A DNA stretch of 64,000 nucleotides, taken from Chishuiella changwenlii. Its GTDB lineage: Bacteria; Bacteroidota; Bacteroidia; Flavobacteriales; Weeksellaceae. Below are positions 35,722 through 44,783 of the stretch, piece by piece; within the stretch, counting starts at the first letter, position 1; each line of letters opens with the position of its first letter. The notes beneath the pieces are model-generated. The model searched no databases, was not told where the DNA came from, and saw nothing but the letters and a program-made list of their open reading frames with translations. A program made the position numbers and the translations under genes. Location: the NCBI RefSeq assembly GCF_900142565.1, contig NZ_FRBH01000001.1, forward strand, positions 186,001 through 250,000. Reading direction: 5' to 3'.

Positions 35722-38145
35722 TTAGAAAGTATATGTTACTCCAGCATTCCACGTTCTACCTACAGCATAACCGTCTCCATTTCTATCTATCATATTAAGG
35801 TATTGTTCGTTAAATAAATTACGCACATTCCCTCTTAACTTAATAGATTGTTTTCCAAATTTAAACTCGTAAGCTAAACCAGTATTAACACGTGCAAATC
35901 CTGGAATTTGTTCTGCTTGGTATGTTTCTCCTCTACGAGAACTTTCAACAACACTAGTAGGATTAACTTGCCCCCATATTCTAGCATTATACATAAAATC
36001 TACATCCCAATACAGTCTTTTTGCAAAATTAATTTTAGTTCCCATACCAAATGTAAATTGAGCTGCTTCACCAACATAAGTTCCTGTTAAATCAACATTT
36101 CCTCTTTCAAAAAATGTATTATCATCTGTATACTCAGATTCGAATGGTGTATTTCCATCATATTTCCAGTCACCATAAGATGCAAAACCATACACACTAA
36201 ATACGCGAGATATTTTTGCATCAAAATCGACTTCAATACCTTTATGTACCTGGCCAATGTTTGTATAATACGTATTTATTGGTCTTGTTACGTCAGGTGC
36301 ATTAATTGGATCTGGTGTTACTTGTCCAGAAACAGCTAAGAAACGATTTGACCATTCTGTATGATAAGCATTAATGTTTACTTTTAAGTTTCTTGTTTTA
36401 TATTGATACCCAATTTCGTAACTCATGATCTCTTCATTTTTAACTTCTGGATCACGTAAATTAACACTATTAGGTGCAATTACATTTCTTAAGTATGGTT
36501 GACGAGAATATTTTCCTACATTAGCAAAAATTGAATTTTCTTTATTAATAAATAAAGATGCCCCACCTTTTATATTCCATCCTGTTTTGTTTACTCTTGC
36601 AGAAGCTTGTTCTATACCTCCATAGTTCCAAGCATCAAACTTTTGGTAAAATTGATTAGACACAGCTCCTTGTGCAAAAACAGAAAAAATATCATTTGCA
36701 TATTCAACTTGACCAAAAACACCTTGGTAGTTTATATTTTCACTATTATCTCTATTTACTCTTTGATCTCTGTTCGCAGAATTAAACAAAGCTGACCATG
36801 GATTTGTAGAAAACGCTTTATTAACAACTACAGTTTGTCCATCTGGTCTTTGTTCACTCCATCCATTTAAACCAAACAAATTTGTCATCTGCTGAAAATG
36901 TTGTCCTTTATAAAAACGCAAATCGGCTCCTAAATTAAAATTCCATCCTGTTTTTGTGTCATAATTAAAATTAGTTACGGCACCATACCAAAAATGATTA
37001 TTTACTGAGGAACGTATCGCTCCGTTTGATGCAACATTTCCTATTCCATCTTGAGCTAATAAATTATTATTTTGAATTGCATTGAAATCTATTAATCCAT
37101 CTCTTCTTGTGTTCATAGCATTACCTATACCAAAAGAACCTCCTCCTGTTCCAGTTGAAGCATATAAAACAGTAGATAGATTAGCATTTTCATTAATTGT
37201 CCAATCCCAGTTTAAATTAGCTACTGGTTTATGGTAATAATTTGTTCTTAAATTTTCACCTCTACCATTAAAATAACCGTATGTCGTATTATATTTTCTT
37301 CCATACCCCATTTCTTCTGCTGTAGCCCAATCACTAGCTCTTTTGGTTGCAAAGTTTTGACCATGCTGCTGTGGCGCTCCAAAAATCATGAAATTTAATT
37401 GGTGACGCTCATTCGGTTTATATCCTACAGATACAAAATAAGCTTGTCCTTCTCCAGATGTTCCTTGAGCGAATGCTCTATGACCTTGCCAATGATTAAA
37501 TAAGAAAGAAGCTCCCCATTTACTTTTCATCCCAGTATTATAAGCAATTGTTGTGCTCATATAACTGTCATTACCTACATTGTATCTTAAGTAACCTCCT
37601 TGTTTTTTCTGTGTCGCTTTTGTAATCATATTTACAGTACCACCAACAGAAGAAATTGCTAATTTTGAAGATCCTAAACCACGTTGAATTTGAACATTCT
37701 CCGCTACTTCTGTCATTGCAGACCAATTAGACCAGTATAATTTACCATCTTCCATTCCATTAACTGGTTGCCCATTTAATAAGTAGGCTGTATTTTCGCT
37801 ACTGAAACCACGTAAAAACATATCAGAATCTCCAAATCCAGAAGATTGACTAGACACATAAACAGAAGGTGTTGTTGTAAAAATTTCAGGAAAATCTACG
37901 TTTCCAATTGCTTTATCTTCAAGAGTCGCTCTATTAATTGTTGATACAGCTACAGGTGTTTTACGATCCTCTGCAACATCTATAATACCTTTTCCAATAA
38001 TTAATGTCTCTGTTAAAGATACGTTTTCGTCATTTGCTTGTTCAACCTTTGTAGAATCTGTTGGTTCAACCACTTGTGCAAAAGATAACGATCCAGCTAA
38101 TGCGAATACTCCTATAAATAAAAGTTTCTTTGAATTTAACTTCAT
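35722..38145 (-). CDS. TonB-dependent outer-membrane receptor 2
   Basis: 807 residues from ATG 38145 (MKLNSKKLLFIGVFALAGSLSFAQ); an upstream in-frame ATG (38175) would add ten residues before the signal peptide. Plug domain with NVDFPEIFTTTPSVYVSSQS, FLRGFSSENTAYLLNGQPVN and GSSKLAISSVGGTVNMIT; the barrel ends ...RTWNAGVTYTF. It is much closer to receptor 3 than to receptor 1 along the plug and barrel, but its signal-peptide DNA is diverged from both. It is a single gene with its own terminator. The substrate is unknown. Confidence 0.95.
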   Translation of the reverse strand: MKLNSKKLLFIGVFALAGSLSFAQVVEPTDSTKVEQANDENVSLTETLIIGKGIIDVAEDRKTPVAVSTINRATLEDKAIGNVDFPEIFTTTPSVYVSSQSSGFGDSDMFLRGFSSENTAYLLNGQPVNGMEDGKLYWSNWSAMTEVAENVQIQRGLGSSKLAISSVGGTVNMITKATQKKQGGYLRYNVGNDSYMSTTIAYNTGMKSKWGASFLFNHWQGHRAFAQGTSGEGQAYFVSVGYKPNERHQLNFMIFGAPQQHGQNFATKRASDWATAEEMGYGRKYNTTYGYFNGRGENLRTNYYHKPVANLNWDWTINENANLSTVLYASTGTGGGSFGIGNAMNTRRDGLIDFNAIQNNNLLAQDGIGNVASNGAIRSSVNNHFWYGAVTNFNYDTKTGWNFNLGADLRFYKGQHFQQMTNLFGLNGWSEQRPDGQTVVVNKAFSTNPWSALFNSANRDQRVNRDNSENINYQGVFGQVEYANDIFSVFAQGAVSNQFYQKFDAWNYGGIEQASARVNKTGWNIKGGASLFINKENSIFANVGKYSRQPYLRNVIAPNSVNLRDPEVKNEEIMSYEIGYQYKTRNLKVNINAYHTEWSNRFLAVSGQVTPDPINAPDVTRPINTYYTNIGQVHKGIEVDFDAKISRVFSVYGFASYGDWKYDGNTPFESEYTDDNTFFERGNVDLTGTYVGEAAQFTFGMGTKINFAKRLYWDVDFMYNARIWGQVNPTSVVESSRRGETYQAEQIPGFARVNTGLAYEFKFGKQSIKLRGNVRNLFNEQYLNMIDRNGDGYAVGRTWNAGVTYTF

Positions 38146-38435
38146 CTTTTTTAATAGTTTAGATTGTGGTTGCAAAGTTGGGACGTATTTATTTCAAAAA
38201 CGAGATAAAATCGTTATAAATCGCGCATAATTATACTATTAAAAAAGAATATTTATTTTAATAAAAAAACAGAATAAATAATATCAAATTAATCATTTTT
38301 AATATAAATTATTACTCCATTAATAATTTATAGGATTAGTTAATAGCTATATAATATCCTTACAATAAATCTTAAAAGATTCAAAATGAATAAATTTCCA
38401 TTTATTAAATGGTTGTTATTCCTAAAGGATTATTG

Positions 38436-38458
38436 TTTAGAATCAATTTAAGTAATTT
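38436..38458. promoter_or_regulatory. Candidate operator shared by the receptor genes, site 2
   Basis: TTTAGAATCA plus 13 further bases identical to 35630-35652. It lies 291 bp before the receptor 2 start. Confidence 0.4.
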
Positions 38459-38468
38459 TTAAAATAAA

Positions 38469-38498
38469 AAAAGACGAACTGTAAACAGTTCGTCTTTT
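38469..38498 (-). terminator. Terminator of TonB receptor 3
   Basis: A 13-bp stem aaaagacgaactg/cagttcgtctttt, loop taaa. Confidence 0.9.
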
Positions 38499-38528
38499 AT
38501 ATAATTGGATAATTAAATTATCTTTTAA

Positions 38529-40946
38529 TTAGAAGCTATAAGTAACTCCAGCATTCCAAGTTCTACCTACTGCATAACCATATCCATTTCTATCAATTCT
38601 ACTTACGTATTGATCATTGAATAAGTTACGAACGTTTCCTCTAAATTTAATAGCTTGTTTACCAAATTTAAATGAGTAAGCTAAACCTGTATTAACACGA
38701 GCAAAAGCTGGTACTTGTTCTGCTTGATAAGTTTCTCCTTTAAGAGAGCTAGCAACTACATCTTCAGGTGTTACTTGTCCCCAGATTCTTGCATTGTACA
38801 TGAAATCTACATCCCAATATAAGTTTTTAGTAAAGTTAACTTTTGTACCCATACCAAATGTAAATTGAGCAGCTTCACCTACATAAGTTCCTGTTAAATC
38901 AACATTTCCTCTTTCAAAGAAAGTATTATCATCAGTATACTGAGATTCGTATGGAGTTGTTCCATCATATTTCCAATCACCGTAAGAAGCAAAACCATAT
39001 AATCCAAATACATGAGATATTTTAGCATCAAAATCAATTTCAATACCTTTATGAACTTGAGCAATATTTGTATAATATGTATAAATAGGTCTTGTTACGT
39101 TAGGCTCTCCAATTGGATCTGGTGTTACTTGTCCAGATGCACCTAAGAAACGGTTAGCCCATTCTGTATGGTAAGCATTCACATTAACACGTAAATTTCT
39201 TGTCTCGTATTTGTAACCAATTTCAAAACTTGTAATTTCTTCGTTTTTAACTTCTGGTTCACGTAAGTTTACAGTATTAAAAGCAAATACATTATCTAAG
39301 AATGGTTGACGAGAGTATTTACCTGCATTTACAAATAATTTGTTCTCCGTATTAAGGAATAAAGAGGCACCTCCTTTAAGATTCCATCCTGTTTTGTTAA
39401 CTTTTACAGAAGCAGCTTCTACACCACCATAATTCCAAGAATCATATTTTCTGTAGTATTGATTAGATACAGCTCCTTGTGCAAACACAGAGAAAATATC
39501 ATTTGCATACTCAACTTGACCAAAAACACCTTGATAGTTTATATCTTCACTATTATCACGGTTTGTTCTTTGATCTTTACTAGCAGATTTAAATAATGCT
39601 GACCATGGGTTAGTTGAAAACGTTTCTGTTACAACTATATTTTGTCCATCAGGTCTTCTTTGATTCCAACCATTTAAACCAAATAAATTTGTCATTTGTT
39701 GGAAGTGATCTCCTTTGTAGAATCTTAAATCAGCTCCTAAATTGAAGTTCCATCCTGTTTTAGTATCATAATTGAAGTTAGATACTGCTCCATACCAGAA
39801 GTGGTTATTTACAGATGAACGAATTGCACCACTTTGACCAGAACCACCAATTCCGTTAGCTATTAAAGAGTTATTAGTAATGATTTTATTAAAATCAATT
39901 AATCCATTTGTTGTTGTACTTGTAGCTCTACCAACTCCTGATGCTCCTCCACCTGTTCCAGTAGATGCATAAACAACTGTAGATAAACTAGCATTCTCGT
40001 TTATCGTCCAATCCCAGTTAAGGTTTGCTACTGGTTTGTGGTAATAATTTGTTCTTAAAGTTTTACCCTCACCATTTAAGTAACCGTAGTTATTGTTGTA
40101 TTTTTTACCATAACCAAATTGCTCTGCAGTAGCCCATTGAGCAGCACTTTTAGTCGCAAAATTTTGATCATGTTCTTGAGGTGCTCCAAAAATCATAAAG
40201 TTAATTTGGTGACGCTCGTTTGGTTTATATCCAACAGAAACGAAGTAAGCTTGTCCTTGTCCAGCTGTACCTTGAGCAAATGCTCTGTGAGCTTGCCAAT
40301 GGTTAACCATAAAAGACGCTCCCCATTTCCCTTTCATTCCTGTATCATAGCCAATAGTAGCACTCATGTAGCTATCATTACCCATGTTATATCTTACATA
40401 TCCACCTTGTTTTCTTTCTGTTGCTTTTGTTACCATACTTACAGTACCACCAACAGAAGAAATTGCTAATTTAGAAGATCCTAAACCACGTTGAATCTGA
40501 ACTGAATTTGCAACCTCAGTCATTGCTGACCAGTTAGACCAGTATAAGTTACCATCTTCCATACCATTAATTGGTTGTCCATTTAATAAGTATGCAGTAT
40601 TTTGGCTACTGAATCCACGTAAGAACATATTCGAATCTCCAAATCCAGAAGATTGTCCAGATACATAAACAGAAGGTGTTGTTGTGAAAATCTCAGGAAA
40701 ATCCACATTTCCTATAGCTTTATCTTCTATATCAGCTCTTCTGATTGTAGATACAGCTACTGGAGTTTTACGCCCTTCAGCAACATCAATTACACCTTTA
40801 CCGATGATTAATGTTTCTGTTAAAGATACGTTTTCTTCTTGTTCAACCTTTGTAGAATCAATCGGTTCAACAACTTGGGCGAAAGATAATGATGCCGTTA
40901 AGGCAAAAGCTCCTACTAATAAAAGCTTCATTGAGTTTAACCTCAT
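38529..40946 (-). CDS. TonB-dependent outer-membrane receptor 3
   Basis: 805 residues. The signal peptide (MRLNSMKLLLVGAFALTAS) and first bases are identical to receptor 1, while the plug (NVDFPEIFTTTPSVYVSGQS, FLRGFSSQNTAYLLNGQPIN) and barrel (ending RTWNAGVTYSF) follow receptor 2. This chimeric pattern suggests gene conversion within the cluster. It has an outer-membrane C-terminal Phe and no CarboxypepD_reg domain. It is the first of the three on the minus strand and has its own upstream region and terminator, so the three genes are probably separate transcripts. Confidence 0.95.
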   Translation of the reverse strand: MRLNSMKLLLVGAFALTASLSFAQVVEPIDSTKVEQEENVSLTETLIIGKGVIDVAEGRKTPVAVSTIRRADIEDKAIGNVDFPEIFTTTPSVYVSGQSSGFGDSNMFLRGFSSQNTAYLLNGQPINGMEDGNLYWSNWSAMTEVANSVQIQRGLGSSKLAISSVGGTVSMVTKATERKQGGYVRYNMGNDSYMSATIGYDTGMKGKWGASFMVNHWQAHRAFAQGTAGQGQAYFVSVGYKPNERHQINFMIFGAPQEHDQNFATKSAAQWATAEQFGYGKKYNNNYGYLNGEGKTLRTNYYHKPVANLNWDWTINENASLSTVVYASTGTGGGASGVGRATSTTTNGLIDFNKIITNNSLIANGIGGSGQSGAIRSSVNNHFWYGAVSNFNYDTKTGWNFNLGADLRFYKGDHFQQMTNLFGLNGWNQRRPDGQNIVVTETFSTNPWSALFKSASKDQRTNRDNSEDINYQGVFGQVEYANDIFSVFAQGAVSNQYYRKYDSWNYGGVEAASVKVNKTGWNLKGGASLFLNTENKLFVNAGKYSRQPFLDNVFAFNTVNLREPEVKNEEITSFEIGYKYETRNLRVNVNAYHTEWANRFLGASGQVTPDPIGEPNVTRPIYTYYTNIAQVHKGIEIDFDAKISHVFGLYGFASYGDWKYDGTTPYESQYTDDNTFFERGNVDLTGTYVGEAAQFTFGMGTKVNFTKNLYWDVDFMYNARIWGQVTPEDVVASSLKGETYQAEQVPAFARVNTGLAYSFKFGKQAIKFRGNVRNLFNDQYVSRIDRNGYGYAVGRTWNAGVTYSF

Positions 40947-41230
40947 CTTTTGAAATAGTTTAAAAGTTTACTGTGCAAATTTGAGCACAATAAATGAGAT
41001 GATTGTTAAATTATGGTTAATTATTTAACTTTGTGTTAAATTTATTTAACTATTCTTGTTTTTCATTAAAATAATTAGTATATTATTAAATTATACTTAA
41101 TAAAAGTAATGATAATTTACAATATTCACATTAAATACTTAATTTATTTAAGTATTTAAAATCATTTAATTAATACTAATTATTGTTTTTCCTACTTATC
41201 TATTTTATTAATTAAGAGAAAAATAAGTTA

Positions 41231-41240
41231 TTTAGAATCA
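41231..41240. promoter_or_regulatory. Candidate operator shared by the receptor genes, site 3
   Basis: TTTAGAATCA, 285 bp upstream of the receptor 3 start, matching the spacing of sites 1 and 2. Flanking similarity is weaker here. Confidence 0.35.
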
Positions 41241-41332
41241 GTATTAATAGTTAATTATATAAATATATTGTTAAAATATTATCAATAAAAGGTTTCTTAA
41301 GAAGATGAAAACCAAAAATAAATAAAACTCCA

Positions 41333-41340
41333 TATATTTG
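41333..41340 (+). promoter_or_regulatory. Bacteroidetes -7 element for metB
   Basis: tatatttg matches TAnnTTTG, 20 bp before the ATG. Confidence 0.6.
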
Positions 41341-41360
41341 CTATAGTTTAAAGAAATATC

Positions 41361-42512
41361 ATGAAATTCAATACAAAAGCTATACATGGTGGTCAACATC
41401 ACGATCCATCAACAGGAGCAGTAATGACTCCAATTTACCAAACATCAACATTTGCTCAAAAATCACCAGGACAGCATAATGGTTATGAATATTCTAGAGG
41501 TGAAAACCCTACACGTTCTGCTTTAGAGAATGCTTTAGCATCAATAGAAGGAGGTGTTGCAGGTTTTGCATTTGGTTCTGGTTTAGCTGCAATAGATGGA
41601 GTTCTTAAATTATTTAATCCAGGTGATGAAATTATTGCAATGGATGATTTATATGGAGGATCTTACCGTTTATTTACACGTGTTTATGCAAAATATGGAT
41701 TAAAATTTCATTTTGTAGATATGACAAACGTTGATGCTGTTACCGCATTAATTAATGACAACACAAAAATGATTTGGATTGAAACTCCAACCAACCCATT
41801 AATGAAAGTGGTTGATATAAAAGCTGTAAATGACGCTTCTAAATCTAAGAAAGCTGACGTATTAGTTGCTGTAGATAATACATTTGCATCTCCATATTTA
41901 CAAAGACCAATAGAATTAGGTGCTGATATCGTTATGCATTCAGCTACTAAATATTTAGGAGGTCACTCTGATTTAGTTGCTGGAGCTATTGTTGTTAATT
42001 CAGAAAAATTAGCAACAGACGTTCATTTTAATTTATTTGCAACTGGAGGAATTTTAGGTCCTCAAGATTCTTACTTAGTATTAAGAGGAATTAAGACATT
42101 AGCTGTTCGTATGGATCGCCATTGTTCTAACGGAATGAAAGTTGCTCAATTTTTAGATAAACATTCAAAAGTTGCTCATGTTTATTACCCAGGATTAGAA
42201 AATCATCCTCAACATGAGATTGCTAAAAAACAAATGAAAGACTTTGGAGGAATGGTAACATTCACTTTAACTTCTGGTAAAAAAGAAGATGCTTTCAAAA
42301 TTTTAGAAAACTTGTCTGTTTTTACTTTAGCTGAATCTCTTGGCGGAGTTGAATCGTTAGCTAATCATCCAGCTACAATGACACATGCATCAATTCCGGC
42401 AGAAAAACGTGCAGAAATTGGAATCACAGATGATTTAATTCGTTTATCTGTTGGTATAGAAGATATAGATGATTTATTAGAAGATTTAGAAAAAGTTCTA
42501 AACTTAATTTAA
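41361..42512 (+). CDS. metB: Cystathionine gamma-synthase (trans-sulfuration PLP enzyme)
   Basis: A 383-residue Cys/Met-metabolism PLP enzyme. The start FNTKAIHGGQHHDPSTGAV, the YSRGENPTR motif, WIETPTNPLMKVVDI and the PLP-Lys197 in SATKYLGGHSD are all present. It most likely makes cystathionine from an activated homoserine and cysteine on the way to methionine. Cystathionine beta- or gamma-lyase activity cannot be excluded from motifs alone. Single gene with its own promoter and terminator. Confidence 0.9.
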   Translation: MKFNTKAIHGGQHHDPSTGAVMTPIYQTSTFAQKSPGQHNGYEYSRGENPTRSALENALASIEGGVAGFAFGSGLAAIDGVLKLFNPGDEIIAMDDLYGGSYRLFTRVYAKYGLKFHFVDMTNVDAVTALINDNTKMIWIETPTNPLMKVVDIKAVNDASKSKKADVLVAVDNTFASPYLQRPIELGADIVMHSATKYLGGHSDLVAGAIVVNSEKLATDVHFNLFATGGILGPQDSYLVLRGIKTLAVRMDRHCSNGMKVAQFLDKHSKVAHVYYPGLENHPQHEIAKKQMKDFGGMVTFTLTSGKKEDAFKILENLSVFTLAESLGGVESLANHPATMTHASIPAEKRAEIGITDDLIRLSVGIEDIDDLLEDLEKVLNLI

Positions 42513-42531
42513 TCTTACAATATATATATGT

Positions 42532-42560
42532 AAAAGGGTTGTCTTATAGACAATCCTTTT
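42532..42560 (+). terminator. Terminator of metB
   Basis: Stem aaaagggttgtct/agacaatcctttt with a 3-base loop, followed by ttta. Confidence 0.82.
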
Positions 42561-42671
42561 TTATTTAATGATATTACATTTAAATAACTTAAACTAAAGC
42601 ATTGTTAAAAATCAACTTTCTATTTTAGATGAAATGAAAAAAAGTTAATTTTGTATTTAAATAGATTTACT

Positions 42672-42911
42672 ATGAATACAAAAGAAACAAAAAAAGCAAC
42701 TTCTTTAAGATTAAATAGAGGTCTTTACTTAAAAATTGAAGAACTTGCTAAAAAAGAAAATAGAAGTATAAGTAACTTATTAGAAACTATTATTGCAGAA
42801 GCTTTAAATTATAATGAACTTAACAAAGAAACTAAAGAAGCTATAAAAGAACTTAAAGAAGGAAAGGGAGTTAAATTTAATAGTGTTGACGAATTATTTA
42901 AAAGCATATAA
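42672..42911 (+). CDS. Type II antitoxin (ribbon-helix-helix, RelB/DinJ-like role)
   Basis: 79 residues from ATG 42672 (MNTKETKKATSLRLNRGLYL); an in-frame codon at 42651 is a less likely start. The N-terminal ATSLRLNRGLYLKIEELAKKENRSISNLLETII has the strand-helix-helix pattern of RHH DNA-binding antitoxins. The C-terminal KEGKGVKFNSVDELFKSI is the segment that usually wraps the toxin. The toxin ATG follows after 2 bp. It should neutralise the YafQ-like toxin and repress the pair's own promoter, as in other such modules. Confidence 0.85.
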   Translation: MNTKETKKATSLRLNRGLYLKIEELAKKENRSISNLLETIIAEALNYNELNKETKEAIKELKEGKGVKFNSVDELFKSI

Positions 42912-42913
42912 TA

Positions 42914-43198
42914 ATGTTTAAAATCGTTGCTTCTAATAAATTTTTAAAAGATTTGAAATTACTCAAAAAACGTAGTAATTCCGATTTTATCATTTTACAA
43001 AATTTTTTAAATAATCTTGCTGAACAAGGAAACAAAGGGATTAGTAAAAAACATAAACCTCACAAATTAAAAGGAGAATACAATGGCTATTGGGAGTGTC
43101 ATGTAAAACCTGATTTACTATTAATATGGAGTGAAGATACCGAAATAATGCTTTTAGAGCTAGTTAGAATTGGCACTCATGCAGATCTTTTCAAATAA
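42914..43198 (+). CDS. YafQ-family mRNA interferase toxin
   Basis: 94 residues of the RelE/ParE superfamily. The C-terminal half has the YafQ signature: HKPHKLKGEYNGYWECHVKPDLLLIW, then ELVRIGTHADLF, with the His/Asp/His/Phe residues needed for ribosome-dependent mRNA cleavage in E. coli YafQ. The gene is intact, so it is probably functional. It starts 2 bp after the antitoxin, in the usual antitoxin-toxin order. A terminator overlaps its stop. Confidence 0.93.
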   Translation: MFKIVASNKFLKDLKLLKKRSNSDFIILQNFLNNLAEQGNKGISKKHKPHKLKGEYNGYWECHVKPDLLLIWSEDTEIMLLELVRIGTHADLFK

Positions 43199-43227
43199 AG
43201 CCTTAATATTTTTTATATTAAGGCTTT
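43197..43227 (+). terminator. Terminator of the toxin-antitoxin operon
   Basis: A 13-bp stem aaagccttaatat/atattaaggcttt with loop ttttt. It starts within the toxin stop codon. Confidence 0.85.
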
Positions 43228-43360
43228 ATTTTTGGCTTAATTATATCTAGTTCTAATTATAAAATCAGGAGAAATAACATTCTTAAAAACACTTCTCTAT
43301 TGTTCTTTTTTGTTGAGAAAATACTTTATATATTTAACTATACACAAAAACACAAAAAAA

Positions 43361-44737
43361 ATGGAATTACCTTTTGCTGAATCATTTCGCATTAAAATGG
43401 TAGAAGAAATCTATCAATCAACAAAGGAAGAAAGAGAGAAGTGGATTGAAGAAAAAGACTATAATCTATTCAACTTAGAAAGCGAGAAAGTTTTTATTGA
43501 TCTATTAACCGATTCTGGTACTGGAGCAATGTCTGATAAACAATGGGCAGAAATTATGACGGGCGACGAAAGTTATGCTGGATCAAGATCTTTTCATCAA
43601 TTAAAAAATACAGTAAATAAAATTACAGGCTTCGATTATTTATTACCAACCCATCAAGGTCGAGCTGCAGAAAACGTACTTTTCTCTGCATTAGTAAAAG
43701 AAGGAGATGTAGTTCCTGGAAATTCTCACTTCGATACAACAAAAGGACACATTGAATTTAGAAAAGCACACGCGATAGATTGCACGATAGACGAAGCATT
43801 CGATAGCGAAATAATTCATCCATTTAAGGGAAATATAGATTTAAATAAATTAGAAAAAGTTTATAAAGAATACGGAAAAGAAAAAATTCCTTTTACATTA
43901 ATTACTATTACATGTAACTCTTCTGGTGGACAACCAGTTTCTATAGAAAACATTCGTAATGTTAGAGAGCTATCTAATCAATATCAAATTCCAGTATTTT
44001 TTGATGGTGCAAGATTTGCCGAAAATGCATATTTCATTAAAGAAAGAGAAGAAGAATTTAAGAATGATACCATTAAAGAAATTGTATTAGAAATGTTTTC
44101 TAATGGAGATGGAATGACAATGTCTTCTAAAAAAGATGGTTTGGTAAACATTGGTGGTTTTATTGCTTTAAATGATAAAGAGTTGTATCAAAAATGTGGA
44201 AATTTTGGAATTATATATGAAGGCTTTTTAAGTTACGGAGGTTTAGCAGGTCGTGATTTAGCTGCCTTGTCTCAAGGTTTAGACGAAGCAACTGAATATT
44301 CTTATCTAAAATCTCGCATTTCACAAGTGGAATATTTAGGAAATAAATTAATAGAATATGGTATTCCTATCCAACAACCTATTGGTGGACATGCAATCTT
44401 TATAGATGCTGTAAAATTTTTACCTAATATTTCTCGAGAAGAATTCCCTGCACAAACATTAGGAATAGAATTATACAAAGAAGGTGGAATTCGTGGAGTA
44501 GAAATCGGAACTATTTTAGCAGATCGCGATCCAGAAACGAGAGAGAACAGATACCCAAAATTAGAATTATTAAGATTAGCCATTCCAAGACGTACATACT
44601 TACAAAGTCACATGGATTATATTGCTGCTTGTTTAAAGAATTTATTCGACAGAAGGCATGAAATTTCTTCTGGTTACGAAATTACATGGGAAGCTGATAT
44701 TTTAAGACATTTCACTGTAAAACTTAAAAAGAAATAA
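43361..44737 (+). CDS. tnaA: Tryptophanase (beta-eliminating PLP lyase)
   Basis: 458 residues from ATG 43361 (MELPFAESFRIKMVEEI), preceded by an in-frame extension from 43310 that matches no family member I know. Family hallmarks: FIDLLTDSGTGAMSDKQW, PTHQGRAAEN, SSGGQPVS, FFDGARFAENAYFIK (PLP Asp215) and MSSKKDG (PLP Lys257 or 258). IRGVEIGTILADRDPETREN and LRHFTVKLKKK favour tryptophanase over tyrosine phenol-lyase. It would split tryptophan to indole, pyruvate and ammonia. The upstream leader shows no obvious TnaC-like peptide with Trp. Confidence 0.88.
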   Translation: MELPFAESFRIKMVEEIYQSTKEEREKWIEEKDYNLFNLESEKVFIDLLTDSGTGAMSDKQWAEIMTGDESYAGSRSFHQLKNTVNKITGFDYLLPTHQGRAAENVLFSALVKEGDVVPGNSHFDTTKGHIEFRKAHAIDCTIDEAFDSEIIHPFKGNIDLNKLEKVYKEYGKEKIPFTLITITCNSSGGQPVSIENIRNVRELSNQYQIPVFFDGARFAENAYFIKEREEEFKNDTIKEIVLEMFSNGDGMTMSSKKDGLVNIGGFIALNDKELYQKCGNFGIIYEGFLSYGGLAGRDLAALSQGLDEATEYSYLKSRISQVEYLGNKLIEYGIPIQQPIGGHAIFIDAVKFLPNISREEFPAQTLGIELYKEGGIRGVEIGTILADRDPETRENRYPKLELLRLAIPRRTYLQSHMDYIAACLKNLFDRRHEISSGYEITWEADILRHFTVKLKKK

Positions 44738-44743
44738 ACTGTA

Positions 44744-44769
44744 AATCATCAGATTAATCTGATGATTTA
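44744..44769 (+). terminator. Terminator of tnaA
   Basis: A 26-bp perfect palindrome aaatcatcagatt/aatctgatgattt followed by attattttt. It sits 15 bp before the AraC-type ATG and could also be an operator. Confidence 0.75.
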
Positions 44770-44783
44770 TTATTTTTACAATT

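Larger units (their letters stand above)
38146..38528. other. Intergenic region upstream of TonB receptor 2
   Basis: 383 bp of AT-rich sequence without ORFs. It contains the receptor 3 terminator, a TTTAGAATCA motif at 38436-38445, and caactttgc on the minus strand near the gene (weak -7-like element). Confidence 0.6.
40947..41360. other. Intergenic region between receptor 3 and metB
   Basis: 414 bp, AT-rich and without ORFs, between divergent genes. It carries the third TTTAGAATCA (41231-41240, 285 bp before receptor 3), and the metB promoter at the right end. Confidence 0.6.
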
